Below, one piece after another: positions 1 through 8,672 of a DNA stretch of 43,583 bases. The notes under the pieces were generated by a model. It was not told the origin of the DNA. It worked only from the letters and a program-made list of their open reading frames with translations, and ran no database searches. Made by a program: the position numbers and the translations under genes. The stretch comes from Bifidobacterium breve. Its GTDB lineage: Bacteria; Actinomycetota; Actinomycetes; S36-B12. The first letter of the stretch is position 1, and each line of letters starts with the position of its first letter. The DNA is taken from assembly GCA_945861925.1 (NCBI GenBank), contig CAMAWO010000003.1, positions 1-43,583 on the forward strand, given 5' to 3'.

Positions 1-111
1 ATACACATTTCGCAGGACTTGAAGCGACTCGATGACCTTCTGCGCGCCAACAAGATCCATCTCCGAAAGGCCTCGGTCGCGGACAGCCTTAAGTTCGGCA
101 TCGTCGGTCAT
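1..111 (-). CDS. N-terminus of a hypothetical protein running off the left edge
   Basis: Open minus-strand frame from ATG at 111 to the window edge: MTDDAELKAVRDRGLSEMDLVGAQKVIESLQVLRNVY. Too short for the ORF track. Divergent from the DUF3494 gene. Confidence 0.4.
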   Translation of the reverse strand, partial: MTDDAELKAVRDRGLSEMDLVGAQKVIESLQVLRNVY

Positions 112-203
112 TTGGGCCTTCCCTTTTGCGGTTGCGCATCATTTGATGCGTCGGCCTATTGCTTGGACGCTACCGCATCCTCGAATTGGCAGGAGGTGAT
201 CAC

Positions 204-1949
204 ATGAAGGGATCCTGGGCGGGGCGTCCATGGCGAGTCGTCGCCCTCGTCACCGCATGCGCCGTCATGACCACGGGACTCGCAATGGCGGCGAGTGCCT
301 GGGCCGTCACGACGCCAACGATGTCGATGGGCGCCGCGAGCGGATACGCGATCATCGCTCGCACCAGCATCACCAACGTTGGGACCACAGCGCTGATAGG
401 CGCGACAGGGAAGAACAACGTCGCTTTGAGCGACGCGGGGACCGCCTCGTGGGCGGTACCGGGCGGCTCGATCACCGGACTGGAGTTGACGTCTCAGGCG
501 GATGCCGCTGCAGGGAACGCCCAGATCGCTGGATCCTCAGCCTCGAGTTACGCCGCGTCCCTTGCCCGCGACTACGGGCTCGGTGCTGTCCTCGACGCGC
601 TGACGCTCATTCCGGGTGTGTACGACGCCTCCGCGGCAGTGAACATGGCGGCCAGCCAGACACTGACCCTTGATGGACAGGGCAACTCGAATGCAGTCTT
701 CGTGCTTCGCATTCATGGCGCGCTCACACTGGGGGCGAATGATGGTGTGAACTTGGTGAATGGCGCCCAGCCCGCGAATGTCTTCTGGATCGTCGACGGC
801 GCGGTGACGATCGGCGCCCACACATCGATCGCGGGCGTCATGATCACCCCGGCCGCCATCACACTGGGCGCGAATGCGAGCGTGCGAGGGCAAGTAGTCA
901 GCACGAGCGGCGCGATCACGCTTGATTCGAACACCATCGCGAACATATCGAGCACTGTCGGGACGTCGACTCCCACGGCCACCTCGAGCGCCACCCCCTC
1001 CTCGAGCGCCAGCCCGAGCGTGAGTTCGACCGCGAGTCCGTCGGCTAGTGGTTCAGGGGCAGTCGTGGTCTGGCTCGACGATCGACTATCCGGTGACCTA
1101 AAAGTCGGGGTTCCCTATTCGGACGAACTCTCAGTGTCGAGTTCCCTCGCGCCCACGGTCGAGATCAACAGCGCCGTGTTCAGCGTATCGGCTGGCAGAT
1201 TGCCGACGGGCATGTCGCTGGAACCGTCAACGGGCGTCATCTCCGGCACTCCTGGCGCGACGGGAACGTTCCCGTTCACGATTGAGGCATCGATTGCGGG
1301 GCTACCCCGCTCCTCGCGGCACTACGTCCTCACGACGTCGGCTGGAGCGAGCCCCGCGACCGTGTGGATCGATCATTCGCTTGCGAGCGATGCCACCGTC
1401 GGCATCTCCTTTGGTGATCGACTCACTGCTGGGAGCGCTGATCAGCCGACTATTGAGCACCCGAATGTCAGCTACTTCGTCGATTTCGGTGCACTTCCCC
1501 CCGGCCTGACGCTCACCGACGGCATCCTGCACGGCACGCCCACAGCGCCGGGGGTTTACCTGTTCGGCATCGACGCCAAGGTTCCCGGCCACTCCGTGGC
1601 GACCGAGGCGTTCAACATGAGGGTGGCCGATAGGAACGGCCAGGTGGCTTCGGCTGCACCAGGGTCCGAGCGCATCACCACGTCGGACATTGCATCGGCC
1701 CGCGTCATCTACCGAATGCGACGGTCGGGCAAATGGGTCGTCGTGCCACGCTTCCTCAAGGCCTCCAAGTCGATCCCCGTGTACGCCCATTTCACCGTGG
1801 TCCGATCCCCAGTGGGTCGACAGTCCAAGAACATCCCTGCAGCGCGGGCGAAGGCCAAAGCCTTGGCCAATGCGAATCAGGGACGAACTGGACCGGTGAT
1901 CAAAGGCAAGTTGTGGCGCGGCCCGGCTCGCATCATCGTGAACTGGTGA
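204..1949 (+). CDS. Secreted ice-binding-like (DUF3494) protein with Ser/Thr/Pro linker and putative Ig (He_PIG-like) domains
   Basis: Strong SD AGGAGGTGATC just before ATG 204; signal peptide; DUF3494-like motifs (GVYDASAAVNM..LTLDGQGNSNAVFVLRIHGALTLGA..NVFWIVDGAVTIGAHTSIAGVMI); TPTATSSATPSSSASPS linker; two LPxG(M/L)xL..TGxxSGTP repeats. Confidence 0.85.
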   Translation: MKGSWAGRPWRVVALVTACAVMTTGLAMAASAWAVTTPTMSMGAASGYAIIARTSITNVGTTALIGATGKNNVALSDAGTASWAVPGGSITGLELTSQADAAAGNAQIAGSSASSYAASLARDYGLGAVLDALTLIPGVYDASAAVNMAASQTLTLDGQGNSNAVFVLRIHGALTLGANDGVNLVNGAQPANVFWIVDGAVTIGAHTSIAGVMITPAAITLGANASVRGQVVSTSGAITLDSNTIANISSTVGTSTPTATSSATPSSSASPSVSSTASPSASGSGAVVVWLDDRLSGDLKVGVPYSDELSVSSSLAPTVEINSAVFSVSAGRLPTGMSLEPSTGVISGTPGATGTFPFTIEASIAGLPRSSRHYVLTTSAGASPATVWIDHSLASDATVGISFGDRLTAGSADQPTIEHPNVSYFVDFGALPPGLTLTDGILHGTPTAPGVYLFGIDAKVPGHSVATEAFNMRVADRNGQVASAAPGSERITTSDIASARVIYRMRRSGKWVVVPRFLKASKSIPVYAHFTVVRSPVGRQSKNIPAARAKAKALANANQGRTGPVIKGKLWRGPARIIVNW

Positions 1950-2041
1950 TGGTTTCTCCTCCCCAACGACACCGACCTCGGGGCGCACTCCGTTCGACCC
2001 GATGCACATCGATGAGCACGAACTAGGTGAAGGAGATTCAC

Positions 2042-2386
2042 ATGCACCACAACTCACGTTTGGCCAGCATCACCGTTGCACTCGGGTTGGCGGTGACGGC
2101 GATGGCTGGTTGCTCCGTCAGTGGGAGCATTGGAGGAAATTCAGTCGACAAGGGAGAACTCGCGGTGCAAGCCGTGGCCGCTCTGGAAGCGCAGACGGGT
2201 ACGACCATGGACCCGTCCGAGTCGGTGACCTGCCTCGAGGATCTCAACACGGATGCCGGCAGCATCGCGATGTGTGAATACAAAACGGCAAGTGGAGGCG
2301 TCTTCGACGTGACGGTGACCTCCGACGGTATTGGGTCAGATGACAAGGTGGCCTTCTCTGTCGTGGTGAGCGACACGCCCCGATAG
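2042..2386 (+). CDS. Small lipoprotein, DUF4333-like
   Basis: Lipobox VTAMAGC; C-terminal fold resembling DUF4333 (ESVTCLEDLNTDAGSIAMCEY..GVFDVTVTS); SD AAGGAG upstream. Confidence 0.65.
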   Translation: MHHNSRLASITVALGLAVTAMAGCSVSGSIGGNSVDKGELAVQAVAALEAQTGTTMDPSESVTCLEDLNTDAGSIAMCEYKTASGGVFDVTVTSDGIGSDDKVAFSVVVSDTPR

Positions 2387-2477
2387 GTCAGCATGGCGGC
2401 GGATCGACGGCGGCGGAGATCGGCTTTACGTCGTTTCAATGCCGCGCTGACGAGGCTGAAGCACGCATACTCAGTGG

Positions 2478-3287
2478 GTGCATCGACTCCTCCAGCGACT
2501 GCGCGCCGCGCCCCGGCGTCTCGTGGTCGTCGTCCTCGTCGCGAGTGTAGGGATCGTTGGGATTCCGGTGGCAGCCACGGGTACCTCGTTACTGGTCCGC
2601 CTCGCGAGCACGGGTGCGCAGGCAGCCTCCTACACGCCAATGGCTGAGCTCGCCAAGCGCCGCGACCCTCGGTGGCCAAACCGCATCGGCTGGCAGGGCT
2701 GCCCGGCCCCGATCTGGCCCTCGAACGTGGCCGAGGGCGCGCCGGGCAACGGCAGGAGGGTCCTCGTCGTGGGGGATTCCCTCGTTCGCGAGTCGAGGAC
2801 CCGCCTCATGACCCTGCTTCGCGACAGTGGCTGGGCGCCCACTGTTCGATGCTGGGGTGGTAGGCGGCTGGACTGGGTAAGCGACCAGATCAGCCGTGCC
2901 AAGAAGATCGATCAGCTCCCGAGCACCGTCATCGTGGTGGTCGGAACGAATGACATGCGCTGGGTCTCCAGGCCGGTCACGAAGGCGCGGATGCGATCAC
3001 TCGTCGAGCAGATTGGTTCGGACCGCGAGATCCTTTGGGTCAATACCTATGCATCCGGCGCAGACCGGTTCACTCGGCCGAAGGAGCGTTGGTTCAATCG
3101 TCAGCTGCGAAGGTTGGCGCGACAGCATGACAACGTCACGATTGTCGATTGGTCGTCTCAGGCACGGACACGCGGTGTTCGATTTGCAGATGGCCTTCAC
3201 TATCGCCCAAAGGGTCGACGGTTGTTGGCGGAGGTCATCGCAGATGACCTTGACCGAATCCAGAGCACGAGCGACGGCCGAGGTTAA
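2478..3287 (+). CDS. SGNH/GDSL-like hydrolase, secreted or membrane-anchored
   Basis: N-terminal hydrophobic segment; VLVVGDSLVRES (block I), VVVGTNDMRW (block III), DGLHYRPKGRRLLA (block V D-x-x-H). Confidence 0.85.
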   Translation: MHRLLQRLRAAPRRLVVVVLVASVGIVGIPVAATGTSLLVRLASTGAQAASYTPMAELAKRRDPRWPNRIGWQGCPAPIWPSNVAEGAPGNGRRVLVVGDSLVRESRTRLMTLLRDSGWAPTVRCWGGRRLDWVSDQISRAKKIDQLPSTVIVVVGTNDMRWVSRPVTKARMRSLVEQIGSDREILWVNTYASGADRFTRPKERWFNRQLRRLARQHDNVTIVDWSSQARTRGVRFADGLHYRPKGRRLLAEVIADDLDRIQSTSDGRG

Positions 3288-3299
3288 GCCCCCGGTCAG
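3266..3299 (+). repeat. Direct repeat copy A (hydrolase 3' end plus tRNA-3'-end-like sequence)
   Basis: CACGAGCGACGGCCGAGGTTAAGCCCCCGGTCAG; 33/34 identical to 4020-4053. Confidence 0.85.
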
Positions 3300-3455
3300 A
3301 TTTGTCGATGGGGCCCGAAGCACGTGGCGAATTGAGCCGTCATGAGTGCTGGGTGTGTCGGGTCGAACTGGGTTGCCAATGAGTGTGAGGGGAGTGCCCT
3401 CTTGCCCTGTGGGGGTCCTGCCCGTAGAGTGAAGAGGGACGAAAGGACGCGACCC

Positions 3456-3686
3456 ATGACCTCAGCTCGCCTTGTGACAGCAGATCAGCGCGGCCGCATG
3501 ACCGTCGGTCTTGCAGAAAGGTCTTACCTCGTTCACGAGGAACCTGACGGCACGGTCGTTCTCGAGCCTGCGGTCGTCATCACAGCACTTGAGCGCAGGT
3601 TCCTCGAGAACGCCGCACTTCAGGCAAGTATCGAGCACGCCCGCCAGCATCCTGAGGGACGCGTGAGCCGCCGGCCTCGCCCGTGA
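3456..3686 (+). CDS. Putative antitoxin of a type II TA module
   Basis: 76-aa protein; GTGA overlap (3683-3686) with a downstream relE/parE-like toxin reading frame. Confidence 0.55.
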   Translation: MTSARLVTADQRGRMTVGLAERSYLVHEEPDGTVVLEPAVVITALERRFLENAALQASIEHARQHPEGRVSRRPRP

Positions 3687-3943
3687 AGGTAGAGCTCGAT
3701 CCTGCTGCCGCAGCACAGTTGGACGCGCTCTATGGCCGTGACCCGAACGGTGGAGCTCGAATCGATGAATGCCTCGACTAGATCGAAGTGGAACCTATGG
3801 ACCCCCGCGCGTATCGGCGCATGTTCAGTGGTGGTGTCCGCGCGATCACACGAGACGTCAACGGCGAACCGTGGATCGTCCTGTGGGAACCAGATGGAGA
3901 CGTAGCTGTCATCCGCGCTGTCATGCCCGCCGATCAGCTGTGA
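3683..3943 (+). pseudogene. RelE/ParE-superfamily-like toxin interrupted by an in-frame TAG
   Basis: Continuous frame VKVELDPAAAAQLDALYGRDPNGGARIDECLD*IEVEPMDPRAYRRMFSGGVRAITRDVNGEPWIVLWEPDGDVAVIRAVMPADQL. The single amber at ~3779 sits where related toxins often read LDWIE. Confidence 0.6.
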
Positions 3944-3970
3944 CCGCTCAGCCCTGCAAGCACCCGCCCA

Positions 3971-4041
3971 AGCGTACTCGCGGTGTTCGATTCGCAGATG
4001 ATCTCAACCGAGCTCAGAACACGAGCGACGGCCGAGGTTGA
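3971..4041 (+). pseudogene. C-terminal fragment of the SGNH hydrolase with a 54-nt in-frame deletion
   Basis: RTRGVRFADDLNRAQNTSDGRG matches the 3287-ending hydrolase (RTRGVRFAD..[18 aa]..DDLDRIQSTSDGRG). The deletion lies between GCAGATG microrepeats found at 3186 and 3240 in the intact copy. Confidence 0.75.
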
Positions 4042-4053
4042 GCCCCCGGTCAG
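4020..4053 (+). repeat. Direct repeat copy B (hydrolase 3'-end fossil plus tRNA 3' end)
   Basis: CACGAGCGACGGCCGAGGTTGAGCCCCCGGTCAG; 33/34 identical to 3266-3299. Confidence 0.85.
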
Positions 4054-4088
4054 GATTGAACTGACGACCTACCGCCAACAAGGCGGAT
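4042..4088 (-). other. tRNA 3'-half fragment (Thr-TGT-like); candidate att site remnant
   Basis: Reverse complement TCCGC-CTTGTTG-GCGGT-AGGTC-GTCAG-TTCAATC-CTGAC-CGGGGGC-T: perfect T-arm, anticodon stem-loop with TGT, 3' acceptor strand. No matching 5' acceptor or D-arm. Confidence 0.6.
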
Positions 4089-4204
4089 GACAACCGATGT
4101 TGAGTTAGGAAATCTGTGAAGGGTAACTCACTTTCTAGGCATGTTTCCTAACGAATATTGCCCAACTATTTCCTAACTATCACCAGACCTCGTATGGTGA
4201 CCGG

Positions 4205-5641
4205 ATGAGGGGACTGCCTGGCGGTGCGGAACCAACGCCCTACAGGCACGCTGATGGCACGCAGCGGACCGATGCGAAGGGTGTGCCGGGATGGCGGCTG
4301 AGGTGGACTCCGATGGGCGGTGGCAGCCAGCGGTCACGGACGTTTTACGGCACTGAAGTCGCCGCTGCTCAGGAACTTTCACGCCTGACAGCAAAACGTG
4401 CCGTTGTTGCGGTGAGTCGGCGCAGGGTGACGCTCTATGACTACTTGGGTGCCTGGCAGGAGGAATACCGCCAGCGGTGTGAGCGCATGACGATGGCACG
4501 GTCGTCGTGGAAGGAGCACGAGTCAAACGTCCGACTGTATCTGCGCCCCGCATTGGAGGATTCTGAGTGGAAGGACAGGCGGCTCGGTTCCTTCGAGGCG
4601 GATGAACTCGTTGATCTCGCGAATGGCTTCAGGCTGGCAGGTGGTGGGGAACCCTCCAATTCGATGCGCCGGTCTGTGCGAAAGACCCTCGTCATGTCGT
4701 TAGGCCAGGCCGTTGAGGACGGCATCATCTCTACGAATCCGTTGAACGGCATGGCTGACTGGTCTATCGGTCAGCCGACGGTGTTCGTTCCAGACCTCGT
4801 CCAATTGCACAAGGTGGCAGCAATCATGGGGTCGATGCCCTCGCTGGTGACTGCGACAGAGTCGGTGCAGGCGAAGAAGGCTCGATTGAAGGCCAGACGT
4901 GAAGGCGAGCCGGCGAGGATGGTGTCTCGCGTACGTGAGGGTGCGGCGCGTCCGTGGCTGGAATGGATGCTGCTTGTAACGGGTTGGACGGGGCTGCGGA
5001 TCGGCGAACTTCTCGGCTTGCGGCTGGAAGATGTGGATTCAAACAACCGATTCTTGCGGGTGCGACAGTCGGCGACGGTGAGCGGCGGGCGTTACCGGGA
5101 AGGTGACACGAAGTCGAAGGCAGGTGTGAGGATCGTGCCGATCCTCCCCGACGCCGAATCTGCGATTAGCGCGTTGGAGGACAGGGCGTATGCGATGCCA
5201 TCGAAGCCGACGCACCTGTTCGCAGGCGGGGGGAGGCGTGCATCTCGGCTTGCCGCCGATGGAAGCCGCAAGACGGTGAGCCGGCCGGCCGCCATCGGCT
5301 ACTCGGAGATATCTCGGGAACTGCGAGAGGCATGCCGCATCGCAGTTGAGCAGGGCGTTATCCCCGAGCCATTCACCCTGCATGCTCTTCGCCACACGTT
5401 CTGCTCAGCCTTGTTGTCGGCAGGTGTCTCCGAGGAAAAGGTGTCGGTATGGGCTGGTCATTCAAGTCCGATAGTGACCCGGAATGTTTACGCGGTTGCG
5501 ATGCCCGGCAACATGGAAACGGTCGCGGCGGAGGTGGGAGCGCAGGTGGCTGACTACTTCGGACGTCAGCGAACGCCGTACGGAGTTCGAGTCGCCAAAC
5601 TGGAAGAGATGCGCAAGCGTGGACCCGAGGGCGTCAAGTAG
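4205..5641 (+). CDS. Tyrosine recombinase / phage-type integrase
   Basis: Catalytic motifs TGLRIGELLGL (R), HALRHTFCSALL (HxxR), VWAGHSSPIVTRNVYA (H..Y). Confidence 0.93.
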   Translation: MRGLPGGAEPTPYRHADGTQRTDAKGVPGWRLRWTPMGGGSQRSRTFYGTEVAAAQELSRLTAKRAVVAVSRRRVTLYDYLGAWQEEYRQRCERMTMARSSWKEHESNVRLYLRPALEDSEWKDRRLGSFEADELVDLANGFRLAGGGEPSNSMRRSVRKTLVMSLGQAVEDGIISTNPLNGMADWSIGQPTVFVPDLVQLHKVAAIMGSMPSLVTATESVQAKKARLKARREGEPARMVSRVREGAARPWLEWMLLVTGWTGLRIGELLGLRLEDVDSNNRFLRVRQSATVSGGRYREGDTKSKAGVRIVPILPDAESAISALEDRAYAMPSKPTHLFAGGGRRASRLAADGSRKTVSRPAAIGYSEISRELREACRIAVEQGVIPEPFTLHALRHTFCSALLSAGVSEEKVSVWAGHSSPIVTRNVYAVAMPGNMETVAAEVGAQVADYFGRQRTPYGVRVAKLEEMRKRGPEGVK

Positions 5642-5655
5642 AGTTAGGCATCACC

Positions 5656-5732
5656 GCCCCTGTAACTCAGTTGGCCAGAGTGCCGCACTTGTAATGCGGG
5701 AGTCGACGGTTCGAATCCGTCCGGGGGCTCCA
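5656..5732 (+). tRNA. tRNA-Thr(TGT)
   Basis: GCCCCTG...CCGCA-CTTGTAA-TGCGG...GACGG-TTCGAAT-CCGTC-CGGGGGC-T-CCA; complete cloverleaf with encoded CCA. Confidence 0.93.
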
Positions 5733-5909
5733 ATTCAAGAAAGGCGATTGCGGTCTCACTCGAGCAATCCCATGAAGCGGTCTCACCGGTAGGCGCGTAA
5801 GTGGCGGACGAATCCGAGTCCTCGGCTCCGAGCAGCCTTCCGTTCGCGTTCAGGGTGGCGAGGGTCGGGCGACGATTTTGGCTCGGCTGTCCGGTGTCCG
5901 TCGACTGAT

Positions 5910-6491
5910 TCACGCGGCTACTTCGGCGAGGTAGCGGTTGAGGGTGCGGCCGCTCACACCGACTCGTGCCGCCGCTGCGGGCACGGACATCCCCTCAGTC
6001 TCGATATAGGCACGGGCTCGGGCCACCATCGTGGAAGTAAGGACGCGGGCGCGCCCCCCGATTGCTGACTTGCCCTTCGCCTTCTTCGCCTCGGCAACCC
6101 GATTCATCATCAAGGTGCGTTCATAACTCGCCGCTGCAGAAAGCACGGCTATGACCAGCATTGACGAGGCAGAACCATCGAGGGTGACCCCGGCCTCCGT
6201 GAGCGACCTGAATCGGACGCCACTCTCCTGAAGGCGGGTGAGTGTGGAAATGACATCGGGGAGGCTCCGGCCCCAGCGGTCGAGGCGAACGACGACGACC
6301 TCGATGTGCTCACCCGCTGCGGCGGCGGTGATGGCCTCCTCGACGAGGGACACGAACACGGCGCGGTCGGATTTCGCCCCCGACCCGATCTCGACGCGGA
6401 TGTCGATAATGCCTTCGGCGGTCAGGAGTGCGTGCTGTGTCGCGAGGTCTTGTGACCCGCTGCTGACTCGTGCATAGGCGATTCGACGCAT
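5910..6491 (-). CDS. Serine recombinase (resolvase/invertase family)
   Basis: MRRIAYARVSSGSQD.., VVVVRLDRWGRSLPDVI, C-terminal HTH (GMSVPAAAARVGVSGRTLNRYL). Confidence 0.92.
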   Translation of the reverse strand: MRRIAYARVSSGSQDLATQHALLTAEGIIDIRVEIGSGAKSDRAVFVSLVEEAITAAAAGEHIEVVVVRLDRWGRSLPDVISTLTRLQESGVRFRSLTEAGVTLDGSASSMLVIAVLSAAASYERTLMMNRVAEAKKAKGKSAIGGRARVLTSTMVARARAYIETEGMSVPAAAARVGVSGRTLNRYLAEVAA

Positions 6492-6601
6492 TTCTGGGTT
6501 CCCCGTTTCGTCTCGTGTTTCGTCCCTCTGGAAACAGTGTCGTTCAGGGGTCTGACATAACTCGTGAGTTACGTCCTCGGTGTTCGACAGAGGTGTGCCG
6601 T

Positions 6602-6922
6602 GTGACAGCCCTGGAGGCGATGCACGTGGGCGGGCACCTGATGACTTTGTGGTGGTGGGTGTCGCGTCCTGCGGCGGCCGATCTGCACGCAGTCGCCATG
6701 CCGTTTCTCAAGCGGAGGCGTATTGTCGGGGTCCTTGCTGCCGTGGCTGTGCCGCCTCTGTCTCCCCCGTCAGTGGCTGGACTCCCGGCAGCGACATTGT
6801 TTGTGCCGGCTTTCTCCTGCGTAGCGTTCATTGCTGGCATTCGGACTGAACAGCGGACACTGGCCGGTAGGTTCGCACGAGGACCGTCAATGGCCGAGGA
6901 GTACGGGGGAGCGCATGAGTAA
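6602..6922 (+). CDS. Possible small membrane protein
   Basis: GTG start, two hydrophobic segments, stop overlaps the start of the next gene by 8 nt (ATGAGTAA). No recognised family. Confidence 0.35.
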   Translation: MTALEAMHVGGHLMTLWWWVSRPAAADLHAVAMPFLKRRRIVGVLAAVAVPPLSPPSVAGLPAATLFVPAFSCVAFIAGIRTEQRTLAGRFARGPSMAEEYGGAHE

Positions 6923-7301
6923 GAAGGCTTTTGGCGGTATGACACTGAAGTTGGCGGGTGTCCTGGCAGTGACGGGGATGCTGCTTGCGGGATGCGCGAC
7001 CGGCAGCACTGAGGGCGATGTGCAGGCTCCAGTTCCGGCTGCGGACACGAACGCCGGCACCACGACGACTGGCACCGGCGGACAACTGATTCAGATTCAG
7101 TCTGACAATGTTGCTGCTGCGGGCTACGACGCTGCGTCCCGCACGATGCTCGTCGAGTTCGATGACGGGTCGTTGTATGAGTACGCGCCGGTGCCGGTAT
7201 CAGTTTGGATGGATTTCGTTGCGGCGCAGCCGCATCCGTGGAGCCGAGTTGGCAATCCGGTTCTGGTCCAGGGCGGGGTCCCGTATCGGAAAGTCCGCTG
7301 A
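6915..7301 (+). CDS. Lipoprotein with KTSC-like domain
   Basis: Lipobox GMLLAGC; C-terminus IQSDNVAAAGYDAASRTMLVEFDDGSLYEYAPVPVSVWMDFVAA resembles KTSC (Y..L.V.F..G..Y.Y..VP). Confidence 0.7.
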   Translation: MSKKAFGGMTLKLAGVLAVTGMLLAGCATGSTEGDVQAPVPAADTNAGTTTTGTGGQLIQIQSDNVAAAGYDAASRTMLVEFDDGSLYEYAPVPVSVWMDFVAAQPHPWSRVGNPVLVQGGVPYRKVR

Positions 7302-7322
7302 CTTTGTGTTCCGGGGGTGGTT

Positions 7323-7348
7323 AGGCACTCTTCTGGGTGCCTCTTTTT
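7323..7348 (+). terminator. Rho-independent terminator
   Basis: AGGCAC-TCTTCTGG-GTGCCT followed by CTTTTT, just after the KTSC lipoprotein. Confidence 0.65.
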
Positions 7349-7443
7349 GGTCGGCGGGGGAGCGCGGGGTGCGCTCGTTGACTTTCCCTTCTCAGCCTGT
7401 CGAGTGTCTGCTTCCTGAAATGCGCCCCTCCTGAAGTCCACTG

Positions 7444-7685
7444 GGCGTGCTCTGGGCGACTGAGCGTGCTCCCTTGTTGGCAGCGAGTCCTTGCTGGCTG
7501 CTCATTTCATTGAAGTCGTCGTGCGCACTTCAGCGAACGAGGCCGGCCTAGAGACGGCTTTCGGTCGTAGTCCGACCATTGGTAGTAGGGGAGTTTCCTT
7601 CGTCATCTGAGGACACTCGGGCGCACTCGTTGACCGGGTTCCGGGCCCGCATGTCCCCCATGTAGGCGAGCATGCGGGCACGCCA
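7444..7685. repeat. ~240-bp noncoding repeat unit, copy 1
   Basis: Aligns along its length with 8767-9010 (shared TTCATTGAAGTCGTCG.GCGCACTTCAGCGAAC, GGGGAGTTTCCTTCGTC.TCTGAGGAC, GAGCATGC.GGCACGCC). Confidence 0.8.
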
Positions 7686-7691
7686 GATGCC

Positions 7692-8318
7692 TCATGCGGC
7701 GGCCGACCGCCGCGCTGCAGTCGTAGGACCACTCATGGCGTACAGAAAGTTCATGCTTACTCCGGATGGGGACGAAGGCATGACTGTCTCCCTCGGCGCG
7801 GTCGGCGGCTGCGCGGACGTCGTCGGATTCGATGTCGCCGCCGCACTGTCCTGCTTGCCGTTCGACAGCATCACTGCGGTCATCCCCTCCTCGCCCGGAG
7901 TGAGCATGATCGTTCCGGTTGCACCCACCCCGTACACGACGCCTTTGGGATTCATGACCATCAGGACTCGCGTCGGAGCCGTCCAGTTGGACTCGGTGAA
8001 CTTTCCTTCTTTAGCCGCTTTGCACTCGGTCGCTTGCACCGCGCAGTCCACCCACTGCTCCCACGCAACCGCAGCCGACCCCAACACCTTGCGAACGGTC
8101 AGCAGATGCTGCCAACTGACCGGTTGGCCGTCCTGGAATCCCGTCAACGACGTCCACCACGTACCTTTCATATCCGTCATCGAATCAATCGGCCCGGACG
8201 TCGGTGCGGCCACCGCTGACCCCGCCCCACCGACCGACAACGACACCGCGAACAGCGCCGCACCGACGACCGCCACCCCTCGACGTGCGGACCTACTCAC
8301 GTTCAAGCCTGTTCCCAT
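7692..8318 (-). CDS. Secreted protein of unknown function
   Basis: Signal peptide (RRGVAVVGAALFAVSLSVGGAGSAVAAP); good coding frame; flanked by repeat copies 1 and 2. Confidence 0.6.
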   Translation of the reverse strand: MGTGLNVSRSARRGVAVVGAALFAVSLSVGGAGSAVAAPTSGPIDSMTDMKGTWWTSLTGFQDGQPVSWQHLLTVRKVLGSAAVAWEQWVDCAVQATECKAAKEGKFTESNWTAPTRVLMVMNPKGVVYGVGATGTIMLTPGEEGMTAVMLSNGKQDSAAATSNPTTSAQPPTAPRETVMPSSPSGVSMNFLYAMSGPTTAARRSAAA

Positions 8319-8654
8319 AGCCGTACTCCGCTCCGTAACGATGAGGATCCGACTCATCCCGATGCCTCTTAGACGGACGATATCCCGTCAAGGTTCCCGG
8401 ACAGGTGAACAATTTCAATTTGTGACCTGAATAGCCGATTCCCCCAAGGGGATGTGGTGCCTGAACGGTCGACTTGCCCTCCCTTCGACCTATCTGCCTT
8501 CATTAATTGCGCCACCGGGGGGTCAAAGGCAGCGTACGTTGGCGAACGAGGTCGCTCCCTTTGAGTGCAACCTCATGCTCATGACTGTCACTGTTCGCAA
8601 AGAGTCAACTCGTGCACGCTTGAGCATGCTGAGCGTGCTGCCCTTCGACGGCCA

Positions 8655-8672
8655 GGCGAACTTCGGTTCGCC
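8655..8672. other. UUCG-type tetraloop hairpin
   Basis: GGCGAAC-TTCG-GTTCGCC, perfect 7-bp stem. Confidence 0.6.

Noticed and set aside
5656-5732. tRNA-Thr 3' end duplicated downstream as attR of an element ending in this window
   Set aside because: No convincing direct copy of TTCGAATCCGTCCGGGGGCTCCA was found elsewhere in the window.
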